Source: WO2-35-19 sp964365465
Lineage (GTDB): Bacteria; Patescibacteriota; Minisyncoccia; Phycocordibacterales; WO2-35-19
DNA length: 35,703 bases
NCBI GenBank assembly: GCA_964365465.1
Contig: CAYIPT010000006.1
Span: forward strand, 1-35,703
Reading direction: 5' to 3'
Positions within the stretch are counted from its first letter, which is position 1, and the number at the start of each line of letters is the position of its first letter. This document shows, in pieces, positions 7,987 to 15,242 of this stretch. The position numbers and the translations under genes are program-made. The notes under the pieces are model-generated. The model was not told the origin of the DNA and made no database searches. It saw nothing but the letters and a program-made list of their open reading frames with translations.

Positions 7987-8047
7987 CTCACTCCCCACCC
8001 CGTTTTTCTTACGAAAAACTGCCCTTCACCTTACGAAGGTGAGGGGA
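7987..8047. repeat. Double-hairpin dispersed repeat, copy 1
   Basis: Stem A is GTTTTTC, loop TTAC, GAAAAAC (8002-8019). Stem B is CCCTTCACCTT, loop acg, AAGGTGAGGGG (8022-8046) with one G-U. The frame CACCCCGT...ACTGCCC...GGGGA is shared with the copy at 18012-18065, while the stem interiors differ with compensating changes. It follows the tpiA stop. Confidence 0.7.
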
Positions 8048-8052
8048 AAAGG

Positions 8053-8083
8053 CAAAAAGAAAGCCGCCTGTTTCCAAGCGGCT
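8053..8083 (-). terminator. Intrinsic terminator of the 152-residue hypothetical gene
   Basis: On the minus strand: AGCCGC, a 10-nt loop, GCGGCT, then TTCTTTTT. It lies 23 nt past the stop codon. Confidence 0.8.
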
Positions 8084-8106
8084 GATCTAGTTTGAGAGAA
8101 GAAGAC

Positions 8107-8565
8107 TTACTGATTGATTTCCTCAATCATTTTCTTATAAGCATCTTCTGCTCTGGCGACGAAGTCACCCACTTCTGACGGTTTCATTCTGCCGTCTTCA
8201 ATGGCTTTTTGGCCGCGACTTTTGACTTCGGCCATTGTGGCTGAAAAAAATCGTGACCAAACCTCGTCAAAATTCTTCGGCGGTGTAGCGAAAACTTGCC
8301 TGGCGATATTTACATCACGAATAACCAGCCGGTTAAGCCGTGGATCATCACCACAAGAGCCGCCATTCACAACAACCACAACCTTGACGCTCTGCTTTTT
8401 AAGCAAATGGGCAAGATTGTAGCTGTTACCACCCCGATAAAGGCAACCCGTTTGCTGGCATTCGGGGCAGGCAGAGGTTTCTAACAAAACATAATCCTCG
8501 CCCCATCCAACCAGCCGCACCGATACTTCATAATGCGGCACGCGCAGTTCCAATTTAATTTTCAC
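8107..8565 (-). CDS. Cys-rich hypothetical protein
   Basis: This 152-residue protein is not recognised. The N-terminal part is beta-rich (KIKLELRVPHYEVSVRLVGWG, VLLETSACPECQQTGCLYRGG), with CPEC and a following Cys that could form a metal site, then SVKVVVVVNGGSCGDDPRLNRLVIRDVN. The C-terminal half is a charged helix (VWSRFFSATMAEVKSRGQKAIED, RAEDAYKKMIEEINQ). The GTG start at 8565 follows AAAGGAG at normal spacing. It has a perfect consensus promoter and its own terminator, and its codons are GC-richer than those of its neighbours. It is divergent from the TrmB-type regulator gene, which may control it. Confidence 0.65.
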   Translation of the reverse strand: MKIKLELRVPHYEVSVRLVGWGEDYVLLETSACPECQQTGCLYRGGNSYNLAHLLKKQSVKVVVVVNGGSCGDDPRLNRLVIRDVNIARQVFATPPKNFDEVWSRFFSATMAEVKSRGQKAIEDGRMKPSEVGDFVARAEDAYKKMIEEINQ

Positions 8566-8589
8566 TTGAAATTCTCCTTTTCTGCAACC

Positions 8590-8618
8590 ATTATATCAAC
8601 CATTAATTACAATGTCAA
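8590..8618 (-). promoter_or_regulatory. Consensus sigma-70-type promoter
   Basis: On the minus strand: TTGACA (8618-8613), 17-nt spacer, TATAAT (8595-8590). Predicted leader of about 19 nt contains AAAAGGAG before the GTG at 8565. Confidence 0.85.
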
Positions 8619-8676
8619 GTAGATTTTACTAAAAAATGCCTAAAAACATATTTTGTTTAGAAATTGTGGAATATAC

Positions 8677-8704
8677 TTGACACAAAATTGGAAAGGAGTA
8701 TAAT
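8677..8704 (+). promoter_or_regulatory. Consensus promoter of the first TrmB-type regulator
   Basis: TTGACA (8677-8682), 16-nt spacer, TATAAT (8699-8704). The hexamer ends 6 nt before the GTG start at 8711, so the transcript would begin on the start codon. The AAAGGAG in the spacer would not be transcribed. The 10-mer TATAATGGTT (8699-8708) also occurs in the divergent promoter (8595-8586 on the minus strand). Confidence 0.8.
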
Positions 8705-8710
8705 GGTTTT

Positions 8711-9487
8711 GTGGACAAAAACCAGTCGGAAATAAAAGAAATACTTATAAAATCAGGTTTTTCGGACAATGAATCAGCTATATTTTTGGCCTTGCTTCAA
8801 CTTGGAAAGGGGACTGTAAGTCAAATTACAAGAAAAGCGGGGTTAAACAGGACTACTGGCTATGATATTTTGGACTCTTTGGTTTCTAAGGGATTGGTAA
8901 GTGTGTCTGGAAAAGAGCCAAAACAAGAATATTTGGCTGAATCACCCGATCATTTAATTTCTATACTTGAAAAACAAGAAAAAGAAGCCCAAAAAAGAAT
9001 TTCAGAAATTAAAAAAATAATTCCTGAACTCAAATCAATACATAATGTAGCCGGTAGACCAAAAGTAAGATTTTATGAAGGAACGGAAGGATTGAAAGAT
9101 GTTTATGAAGACACTTTGACTTCGCATGAACAGATACGAGCTTATGCCAATGTAAATGAAATGCACCAGGCTCTTATTGGATACTTCCCTAAATATTATG
9201 AGAAGCGAGCGAGCAAAAATATTTCTATAAGGGCAATTATTCCTGATTCTCCAATAGGAAAACACAGAACAAGCAAGGACGCTGAGGAAAAAAGAGAAAG
9301 TGTTCTCGTGCCAATTGATAAATACAACTTTTCTCCGGAGATAAATATCTATGATAACAAAGTGATGGTTGCTTCTTGGAGAGAAAAACTAGGCATTATC
9401 ATTGAAAGTGCCGAGATTGCCGATGCCATGAAAAAAATTTATGAGCTAGCGTGGATTGGGGCAAAGCAAGAATCGGCAAAAACCTAG
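8711..9487 (+). CDS. TrmB-family transcriptional regulator
   Basis: The 258-residue protein has an N-terminal winged helix (KSGFSDNESAIFLALLQLGKGTVSQITRKAGLNRTTGYDILDSL), the TrmB DNA-binding domain, then a short coiled coil (ILEKQEKEAQKRISEIKKII) and a C-terminal ligand-type domain beginning KVRFYEGTEGLKDVYED. TrmB proteins often sense sugars or metabolites; the ligand here is unknown. The GTG start sits 6 nt after a consensus -10. It is divergent from the Cys-rich hypothetical and followed after 21 nt by the HigBA-like pair. A second TrmB-type gene with similar architecture lies at 19561-20319. Confidence 0.85.
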   Translation: MDKNQSEIKEILIKSGFSDNESAIFLALLQLGKGTVSQITRKAGLNRTTGYDILDSLVSKGLVSVSGKEPKQEYLAESPDHLISILEKQEKEAQKRISEIKKIIPELKSIHNVAGRPKVRFYEGTEGLKDVYEDTLTSHEQIRAYANVNEMHQALIGYFPKYYEKRASKNISIRAIIPDSPIGKHRTSKDAEEKRESVLVPIDKYNFSPEINIYDNKVMVASWREKLGIIIESAEIADAMKKIYELAWIGAKQESAKT

Positions 9488-9492
9488 GAATC

Positions 9493-9501
9493 TGATAAGA
9501 T
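9493..9501 (+). promoter_or_regulatory. Extended -10 of the HigB-like gene
   Basis: TG-a-TAAGAT ends 7 nt before the ATG at 9509. No Shine-Dalgarno. Confidence 0.4.
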
Positions 9502-9508
9502 AATTTAA

Positions 9509-9820
9509 ATGAAAGCGTTTTATTTACCAAAGACCACAAAATTTATAGAATCTTTAAGCAATGATTTAATAGACAAAATTATTTCTCTTGTTGATGTTTT
9601 GAAAGAGAATAAAGGTTTGCTTGGGAATATTGATTCAAAAAGTTTAGGCAGAGGGCTTTTTGAATTAAGAATAGTTGGGCCCGTTAATATAAGAATATTC
9701 TATTGTTTCCACGGAGACACAGTTTATTTGTTGCACGGGATAATAAAGAAAACTCAAAAAATACCAAAAAAAGAAATTGAATTTGCCAGAAAAATGAAAA
9801 AAGTGATTGCGTGCTTATAA
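9509..9820 (+). CDS. HigB/RelE-like toxin (phage Gp49-like family)
   Basis: The 103-residue protein has the RelE-superfamily layout: two N-terminal helices (TTKFIESLSNDLIDKIISLVDVLKEN), then strands KSLGRGLFELRIVG, VNIRIFYCFHGDTVYLLHGIIKKTQKIPKKEIEFARK. The segment LFELRI...NIRIFY...VYLLHGIIKKTQKIP is characteristic of Gp49-like HigB toxins, which cleave mRNA on the ribosome. It is followed by a Xre-type antitoxin gene, toxin-first as in higBA. Confidence 0.85.
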   Translation: MKAFYLPKTTKFIESLSNDLIDKIISLVDVLKENKGLLGNIDSKSLGRGLFELRIVGPVNIRIFYCFHGDTVYLLHGIIKKTQKIPKKEIEFARKMKKVIACL

Positions 9821-9826
9821 CACATA

Positions 9827-9835
9827 TGTTATCAT
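9827..9835 (+). promoter_or_regulatory. Extended -10 of the HigA-like antitoxin gene
   Basis: TG-t-TATCAT ends 7 nt before the ATG at 9843, partly after the toxin stop codon. It would give the antitoxin its own leaderless transcript. Confidence 0.45.
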
Positions 9836-9842
9836 AAATGAT

Positions 9843-10136
9843 ATGAAAAACACATACAAAAAATTGAAATTAATTTCCCACGAGAATTTCAAGAAAAAGC
9901 TTTTAAAAAAGCCATCTTTTCGCAAATATTATAAAGAGTCAGGTTTTGAAAGAGAAATTTTCAAAGCAATTATAAGAGCCAGAGCTCAAAAAGATCTCAC
10001 CCAAAGAGAATTGGCCACAAAAATTGGGGTCAAACAATCTGCTTTAGCGCGTTTTGAATCCGGGCGAACCAATCCAACGCTCAGCTTTCTTAAAAAAGTG
10101 GTTTCGGGATTGGGATTAAGTGTTACGGTTAAATAA
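9843..10136 (+). CDS. HigA-like Xre-family antitoxin
   Basis: The 97-residue protein carries a C-terminal HTH_3 domain: AIIRARAQKDLTQRELATKIGVKQSALARFESGRTNPTLSFLKKVVSGLG, with the recognition helix QSALARFESG. It would bind the toxin and repress the operon. A longer frame from a TTG at 9807 overlaps the toxin; the ATG at 9843 is preferred because it gives a normal HigA length and is preceded by an extended -10. Followed 4 nt later by pgk. Confidence 0.87.
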   Translation: MKNTYKKLKLISHENFKKKLLKKPSFRKYYKESGFEREIFKAIIRARAQKDLTQRELATKIGVKQSALARFESGRTNPTLSFLKKVVSGLGLSVTVK

Positions 10137-10140
10137 AAAC

Positions 10141-11094
10141 ATGATCAAATCAATTGAAGAGGCAAATATAATGGAAGGGACAAGGGTTTTAGTAAGGGCG
10201 GATTGGAACTTGCCCATGACCGAAAGCGGAGAAGTGGCGGATGCGTCAAGAATAGAGGTGTCGCTTAAGACCATTGAATACGTAAAAAATAAGGGCGGCA
10301 AAGCCATAATTGCAAGCCATTTTGGAAGGGAAGGAGATTCTCTGGAACCGGTCATAAATTTTGCAAAAAAGAATTATTCCATTTTGGAAGAGGAGGTGGA
10401 GTTTTTGGAAAATTTGCGGATTGATAAAAGAGAAGAAGAAAACAGCGAAGAATTTGTAAAAGAATTAGCAAGCAAGGCGGATATTTATATAAACGAGGCC
10501 TTTTCCGCTTCGCACAGAGAACATGCCTCCATTGTTGGGGCGCCAAAATTTTTGCCTCACTTCGCCGGTTTTAGATTTTTGGAGGAGTTTGAAAACCTTT
10601 CTCAGGCTTTTAATCCGGAACATCCCTTTCTTTTTATTTTAGGCGGAATGAAATTTGAAACTAAATTGCCTCTGGTTGAGAAATTTTTAAGTATTGCCGA
10701 TCATATTTTTATAGGCGGCGCCCTAGCGGTTAAAGCCTTAAAGCTACGCGGGACAAGCAAAATAATTTTTCCCGTTGGCGATTATGCGGCTTTAGATGCC
10801 AATACCGAAACTTTAGAAGTTTTAAATGAAAAAATAAAAAAAGCCAAATTTATTTTATGGAACGGACCTTTGGGTAATTATGAAAAAGGTTTTGTAGCGG
10901 GCACCGTCGCTTTGGCCAGAATGTTGGCTGATTCAAATGCTCGGCTGATAATCGGGGGAGGGGATACGCTGGCAAATATAAATATAGAAACAAAAAATAA
11001 AATTTCATCCCACGGCTTTATTTCCACCGCCGGTGGCGCCATGTTGGACTTTCTGGCTAACGGCACTTTGCCTGGTATCGAAGCGTTAAACTAA
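10141..11094 (+). CDS. pgk: Phosphoglycerate kinase, short form
   Basis: Transfers phosphate from 1,3-bisphosphoglycerate to ADP in glycolysis. Recognisable motifs: RVLVRADWNLP, ASRIEVSLKTI (substrate Arg), ASHFGR, VEFLENLR, YINEAFSASHREHAS, ILGGMKFETKLP, FILWNGPLGNYEKGF, IIGGGDTLANI and STAGGAMLDFL (usually STGGGA). At 317 residues it is about 70-80 shorter than usual: the loop before ENLR and the stretch between the GGA helix and WNGP (normally carrying GxSL and a LPxD segment) are cut down. Such short forms suggest CPR genome reduction. It follows the HigA-like gene by 4 nt and overlaps the convergent HIT gene by 9 nt. Confidence 0.93.
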   Translation: MIKSIEEANIMEGTRVLVRADWNLPMTESGEVADASRIEVSLKTIEYVKNKGGKAIIASHFGREGDSLEPVINFAKKNYSILEEEVEFLENLRIDKREEENSEEFVKELASKADIYINEAFSASHREHASIVGAPKFLPHFAGFRFLEEFENLSQAFNPEHPFLFILGGMKFETKLPLVEKFLSIADHIFIGGALAVKALKLRGTSKIIFPVGDYAALDANTETLEVLNEKIKKAKFILWNGPLGNYEKGFVAGTVALARMLADSNARLIIGGGDTLANINIETKNKISSHGFISTAGGAMLDFLANGTLPGIEALN

Positions 11095-11463
11095 TTTTTT
11101 AATTATTTTATTTTTATTCTCTTCAAAATCTTTCAGATCACCATGAATTTTTGAATCCGGTCCCGCCTTGGCCGGATAAATCCAAATGTGGGCGTGCCCC
11201 ACTTCATCCCCTATAATTTTTGAAATTATCCAACCAGTCCCAAAAGCTTTTTGTTGGGCCTTGGCCACTTTTTGCACTATCTCAAAATATTTTCCCGCAT
11301 TTTCCACATCCCAAACCCATCTGTAATGCTTTTTAGGAATAACCTGAACATGGCCCGGGGACTGAGGGTTTATGTCAAGGAAAGCCATGAAATCATCATC
11401 CTCATAAACAATATGGGCCGGAATTTCCTTATTGGCTATTTTGCAAAAAATGCAGTTATCCAT
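11086..11463 (-). CDS. HIT-family nucleotide hydrolase
   Basis: A 125-residue histidine-triad protein. It starts with the CIFCKIANKEIPAHIVYED signature, with Cys4 and Cys7 of the partial zinc site, and has FLDINPQSPGHVQVIPKKHY. The triad is HAHIWIYP: His90 and the catalytic-position His92 are present, but the third His is replaced by Trp94. HIT proteins hydrolyse nucleoside phosphoramidates or dinucleotides. Monocistronic, convergent with pgk (9-nt overlap), with an extended -10 7 nt before its ATG. Confidence 0.93.
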   Translation of the reverse strand: MDNCIFCKIANKEIPAHIVYEDDDFMAFLDINPQSPGHVQVIPKKHYRWVWDVENAGKYFEIVQKVAKAQQKAFGTGWIISKIIGDEVGHAHIWIYPAKAGPDSKIHGDLKDFEENKNKIIKKLV

Positions 11464-11470
11464 AATATAT

Positions 11471-11479
11471 ATGATATCA
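11471..11479 (-). promoter_or_regulatory. Extended -10 of the HIT gene
   Basis: On the minus strand TG-a-TATCAT ends 7 nt before the ATG at 11463. It contains a GATATC hexanucleotide (11473-11478), the expected target of the adjacent EcoRV-like system. Confidence 0.5.
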
Positions 11480-11557
11480 TATTCTATACTTTACTACAAC
11501 TTAAATTTTTCTCATAATAAGACAAAAGAGGAATACAGACATAATTTAGAGCTGACA

Positions 11558-11586
11558 TTGAGAAATTAATGAAAAGTTGTTATAAT
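11558..11586 (+). promoter_or_regulatory. Promoter of the restriction-modification operon
   Basis: TTGAGA (11558-11563), 17-nt spacer, TATAAT (11581-11586). Predicted +1 near 11593 leaves a leader of about 10 nt with no Shine-Dalgarno. Confidence 0.75.
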
Positions 11587-11602
11587 TACCTCAATTAATC
11601 AT

Positions 11603-12565
11603 ATGAAACCAACAATTACCGAAAAAACAAAATATAAAGCTGATTTCAAAGCAGAACTTGATAAATTTGCCGATAAACTGGAGAAGTATGTTTCGACAGG
11701 AAATGGAGAATGGACCGTAAAGGGATTCATAGATATTTACAAAAATATTTACACAATTTCTTCAGATACAAAAATTGTTTCTAAAATTCTTGAGATACAT
11801 ATATTTCCCCAAATTCTCGCGTTTGCCGAAAGTATCGGTTATAAAATTATTCTTGCTGAAAAACAAAACTGGTATCCAGACTTAACTTTTATAAATAAGA
11901 AAAACGAAGAAATTAAATTTGCTCTCGACATCAAAACCACATTTAGAAGAAACCATAAGACAGCCGGTTTTACCCTAGGAAGTCATGGTGGATATTTTAA
12001 GGATAGGGATAAAAGTAAAAATATTCAGTTTCCTTATTCACAATATTCGGGTCACTATTGTTTAGGTGTTATTTATACTCGGATTGATTTTACAGATGAT
12101 ATTTCGGAAACGGAAATTTACCAAGTAAAAGAACTTCAAAAAAGGGATGAAGTTTTTAATAAGAAAGTTGGTGAACGGGAAATAACCACTGTTGAAAATC
12201 TAAAATCCATCACATCAGTTATTAAGGATTTCGACTTTTTTGCTTCTGAAAAGTGGAAAATATCAAGTGACGGACAAGGTTCTGGAAATACTGCAAATAT
12301 CGGATCAATAACCGATATTGATGATCTGAGAAATGGAAATGGAATTTTTAGTAAATTAGGTGAGGGATGGTTTGATGAATATTGGATAAACTATGGTTCG
12401 GCAACAATAGTTAAAGACGGTAAGCCGGTTAAAATCACAAAACTCAAAGATTTTTTAGAGTTTAAAGGCAGGAAAGATCTTATCCGGAAAATAGTTAATA
12501 AAACGGATATAAGAAAAAGGAAAAATGAAAGTCATAATTCCACCAATAAAAAGTCAGGGCATTAA
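11603..12565 (+). CDS. EcoRV-like type II restriction endonuclease
   Basis: A 320-residue homologue of R.EcoRV. Matching blocks are YTISSDTKIVSKILEI (EcoRV GSDTKVLSTIFEL), WYPDLTF...FALDIKTTFR (EcoRV YPDF...IAIDIKTTY) and GSGNTANIGS (EcoRV GSGNTTNIGS). The PD-(D/E)xK residues are Asp93, Asp109 and Lys111, with the same 16-residue spacing as EcoRV D74/D90/K92. The recognition loop GSGNTAN (226-232) differs from EcoRV by one Thr-to-Ala, so cleavage at GATATC is likely but inferred. Longer than EcoRV by about 75 residues, mainly in N-terminal and internal extensions. AT-rich, overlaps the methyltransferase gene by 41 nt; likely horizontally acquired. Confidence 0.92.
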   Translation: MKPTITEKTKYKADFKAELDKFADKLEKYVSTGNGEWTVKGFIDIYKNIYTISSDTKIVSKILEIHIFPQILAFAESIGYKIILAEKQNWYPDLTFINKKNEEIKFALDIKTTFRRNHKTAGFTLGSHGGYFKDRDKSKNIQFPYSQYSGHYCLGVIYTRIDFTDDISETEIYQVKELQKRDEVFNKKVGEREITTVENLKSITSVIKDFDFFASEKWKISSDGQGSGNTANIGSITDIDDLRNGNGIFSKLGEGWFDEYWINYGSATIVKDGKPVKITKLKDFLEFKGRKDLIRKIVNKTDIRKRKNESHNSTNKKSGH

Positions 12566-13472
12566 ATCCAAGCTTGTTCCTTGGATAATGCAAATTGTGC
12601 CAAAAACAAATGGTCGATGGATAGAACCGTTTTTAGGAACGGGAGTTGTTGCGTTTAATTCAGGATATAAAGAAGCAATCTTAAATGATATAAATCCGCA
12701 TATTATAAATTTTTATAAAAATGTTCAAGATAAAAAGATTACCGCAGAGAGCATTAAAGAATATCTAGAAAAAGAAGGAGCTTTACTAAAAAAAGCAGAA
12801 AATAATGGATATGACCATTATCTAAAGGTACGGACCAGATTCAATGCTGAATTTTCACCTTATGATTTCATATTTCTTTCTCGCGCTGGCTTTAACGGAA
12901 TGATGAGATTTGGAGGAAAGGGAAATTGGAACATCCCTTTCTGTAAAAAACCAGATCGCTTTGCACAGGCATATGTAACTAAAATTTATAATCAGGTTTT
13001 GGCAGTTTCAAAAATTATAGAGCCAAAACTAAAATGGGTTTTTTATAATAAGTCATTTGCGGATATTATTCTATTAGCAACCAAAGACGACATAATTTAT
13101 TGTGACCCGCCTTATTATGGTCGTTATGTCGATTATTATAATGGCTGGACAGAGCAAGATGAGGAGCAACTATTCCAATCATTAAGTAAAACAAAAGCAA
13201 AATTTATTTTATCTACTTGGCATCATAACGATTGGAGAGAAAATGATATGGTCAAAAAATATTGGAACAAGTTCAATATAGTCACCAGAGACCATTTTTA
13301 TCACGCCGGCGGTAATATTAAAAATCGTAGAACAATCGTGGAAGCACTTGTTTGTAATTTTAAAATTGACCATATCAAACAACATAATCATGAATTTGTA
13401 GAAACGGATAGAAAAATTCAGAATCTTTGTTTTCATCTTTTCCCATTTGTAAAGGAGAGAGTTAGGAATTAA
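12525..13472 (+). CDS. Dam-family adenine-N6 DNA methyltransferase (M.EcoRV-like)
   Basis: The 315-residue protein starts IIPPIKSQGIKSKLVPWI, closely resembling the M.EcoRV N-terminus, with the SAM-binding motif WIEPFLGTGVVAFN (32-45) and the catalytic motif DPPYYGRYVDYY (Asp194-Tyr197). FLSRAGFNGMMRFGGKGNWNIPFCK is the typical Dam-family middle region. It would protect the host by methylating adenine in the site cut by the upstream endonuclease. The ATG at 12525 is inside the endonuclease gene (41-nt overlap), so the two are probably translationally coupled. Confidence 0.93.
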   Translation: MKVIIPPIKSQGIKSKLVPWIMQIVPKTNGRWIEPFLGTGVVAFNSGYKEAILNDINPHIINFYKNVQDKKITAESIKEYLEKEGALLKKAENNGYDHYLKVRTRFNAEFSPYDFIFLSRAGFNGMMRFGGKGNWNIPFCKKPDRFAQAYVTKIYNQVLAVSKIIEPKLKWVFYNKSFADIILLATKDDIIYCDPPYYGRYVDYYNGWTEQDEEQLFQSLSKTKAKFILSTWHHNDWRENDMVKKYWNKFNIVTRDHFYHAGGNIKNRRTIVEALVCNFKIDHIKQHNHEFVETDRKIQNLCFHLFPFVKERVRN

Positions 13473-13499
13473 ATCATTTAATGCAAGAATACTGGAGGG

Positions 13500-13508
13500 T
13501 GTTATTAT
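13500..13508 (+). promoter_or_regulatory. Extended -10 of recJ
   Basis: TG-t-TATTAT ends 6 nt before the recJ ATG at 13515. The segment GGAGGGTG just upstream also occurs before rpsL (25003-25010), in the same position relative to the -10. Confidence 0.5.
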
Positions 13509-13514
13509 GTCCAC

Positions 13515-15203
13515 ATGCCTAAGAAATACAGCGTCAAGCCAAAAGTGTCTGATAATTTAACAGAACAGCTTTTACATAATAGGGGAATTAAAACAAAAAA
13601 AGATAAAGAAATTTTTTTAAATCCCGATTTTGAAAAACATTTGCACGACCCTTTTCTTTTACCTGATATGAAGAAGGCCGTAGGAAGGATTTTAAAAGCT
13701 ATTGAAAATGATGAAAAAATAGGAATTTGGAGCGATTACGATGCCGATGGCATACCGGGCGGCGCTCTCCTGCATGATTTTTTTAAACTAATCGGATTTA
13801 ACAATTTCATAAATTACATTCCCTGCAGACATACGGAGGGTCACGGATTGAGCATTGAAGGCATTGAAGAATTAAAAAAAGAAAAAGTTGATTTGATAAT
13901 AACGGTAGACTGCGGCATAAGGGATAATGAAAAAGTGCTGTACGCCAATGAAAAGAAAATGGAAGTTATAATTTCTGACCATCACGAGCCAGACAAAAAA
14001 TTACCAAAGGCGTTCGCTGTAATAAATCACAAAAGAAGCGATTCCAAATATCCTGAAAAAATACTTTGCGGCACAGGAGTGGTTTGGAAACTTATACAGG
14101 CGATTATAAAAATGGAGAGAGGGAAAGATGGAAAGATTAAAATTAAAGAAGGGCACGAGAAATGGTTGCTTGATTTGGTTGGACTAGCCACCCTTTCTGA
14201 TATGGTACCACTGGTTGGAGAGAATAGAGTTTTGGCTTTTTACGGACTCAAGGTTTTGAGAAAAAGCAGGCGATTGGGACTGAACAAACTTTTCGGGTTA
14301 TTGCGAATGGATAAAAAAAATATTACCGAAGACGATATAGCTTTTATGATAACTCCGCGCATAAACGCGGCTTCCAGAATGGGACACGCTCTTGACGCCT
14401 TCAATCTCCTTGTTGCTCAAAACGAAGCGGATGCGGAAGGGTATGTGAGGCATCTTGATAAAATAAATGGCGAGAGGAAAATCCTAGTGGCAGGCATTGT
14501 CAAAGAAGCCAATAAAAAAATAAAAGAAAAAATTGAGAACGAAGGAGAAAAACCCGTGATCGTTTTAGGCAATCCGGACTGGCGACCGGCTATATTGGGT
14601 CTCGTGGCAGGAAACTTGGCGGAGGAATTTGGCAGACCCGTGTTTCTCTGGGGCAGAGAGAATGGCGACAACATAAAAGGATCCTGCCGCTCCGAAGGAG
14701 AAACTGATGTAGTGGTTCTTATGGAAAAAGCAAAGAACCACTTTTTAGAGTATGGTGGACACAAAATGTCAGGAGGGTTCGTCGTAGATTACGAAAAAAT
14801 ACATACACTTGAAGATGCTTTAGTTGAAGCCAGTACTCATTTTTTAAACAATAATTTAGAGATTGTGGCAGACACCGAATTAAATTTAAAAGACATTTCA
14901 GAAAACTCGGTTGCAGAAATTTTGAAATTAGCGCCTTTCGGTATAGGCAACGAAAAGCCACTTTTTATTTTTAGAGATATTCTGCCAGAAAAAATAAATA
15001 GGTTTGGCAAAGCTAAAGAGCATCTATCTGTAAATTTTCGCGATGGCTCACATACCATTAGGGCCATTTCATTTTTTACTTCACCCGATCAGTTCGGTGA
15101 TGCCCTAAAAGAAAATATAAAAACAAATTTAGTGGCCAATATAGAAAAATCGTTTTACAATAGCTCCTCTGAAATCCGCCTCAGAATCGTTGATTTCTTT
15201 TGA
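13515..15203 (+). CDS. recJ: Single-stranded-DNA-specific 5'-3' exonuclease RecJ
   Basis: A 562-residue DHH-superfamily nuclease. Metal-binding motifs: IWSDYDADGIPGG (about 71-83; DxDxDG), IITVDCGI, and ISDHHEP near residue 155 (DHH). The DHHA1 part includes YGGHKMSGGF near 414, the GGH signature. A C-terminal OB-fold segment follows (NRFGKAKEHLSVNFRDGSH). RecJ acts in recombination and mismatch repair. Start: an ATG at 13507 in another frame opens only a 17-codon ORF; the ATG at 13515 is 6 nt after an extended -10. Placed between the restriction system and RNase H. Confidence 0.94.
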   Translation: MPKKYSVKPKVSDNLTEQLLHNRGIKTKKDKEIFLNPDFEKHLHDPFLLPDMKKAVGRILKAIENDEKIGIWSDYDADGIPGGALLHDFFKLIGFNNFINYIPCRHTEGHGLSIEGIEELKKEKVDLIITVDCGIRDNEKVLYANEKKMEVIISDHHEPDKKLPKAFAVINHKRSDSKYPEKILCGTGVVWKLIQAIIKMERGKDGKIKIKEGHEKWLLDLVGLATLSDMVPLVGENRVLAFYGLKVLRKSRRLGLNKLFGLLRMDKKNITEDDIAFMITPRINAASRMGHALDAFNLLVAQNEADAEGYVRHLDKINGERKILVAGIVKEANKKIKEKIENEGEKPVIVLGNPDWRPAILGLVAGNLAEEFGRPVFLWGRENGDNIKGSCRSEGETDVVVLMEKAKNHFLEYGGHKMSGGFVVDYEKIHTLEDALVEASTHFLNNNLEIVADTELNLKDISENSVAEILKLAPFGIGNEKPLFIFRDILPEKINRFGKAKEHLSVNFRDGSHTIRAISFFTSPDQFGDALKENIKTNLVANIEKSFYNSSSEIRLRIVDFF

Positions 15204-15227
15204 CAATAAAAATAGAAAGAGTATAAA
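15200..15227 (+). promoter_or_regulatory. Promoter of the 199-residue hypothetical gene
   Basis: TTGACA (15200-15205), 16-nt spacer, TATAAA (15222-15227). The predicted leader begins at the Shine-Dalgarno GGAGG (15234-15238), 4 nt before the ATG at 15243. Confidence 0.75.
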
Positions 15228-15242
15228 GATGTTGGAGGTTTT

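Noticed and set aside
8703..8737. Short ORF starting at ATG 8703 before the TrmB gene
   Set aside because: The ATG overlaps the -10 hexamer and precedes the predicted +1.
13507..13560. 17-codon ORF at 13507 as a leader peptide of recJ
   Set aside because: The GGAGGG upstream overlaps the promoter region and the predicted transcript begins at 13515, so it would not be translated.
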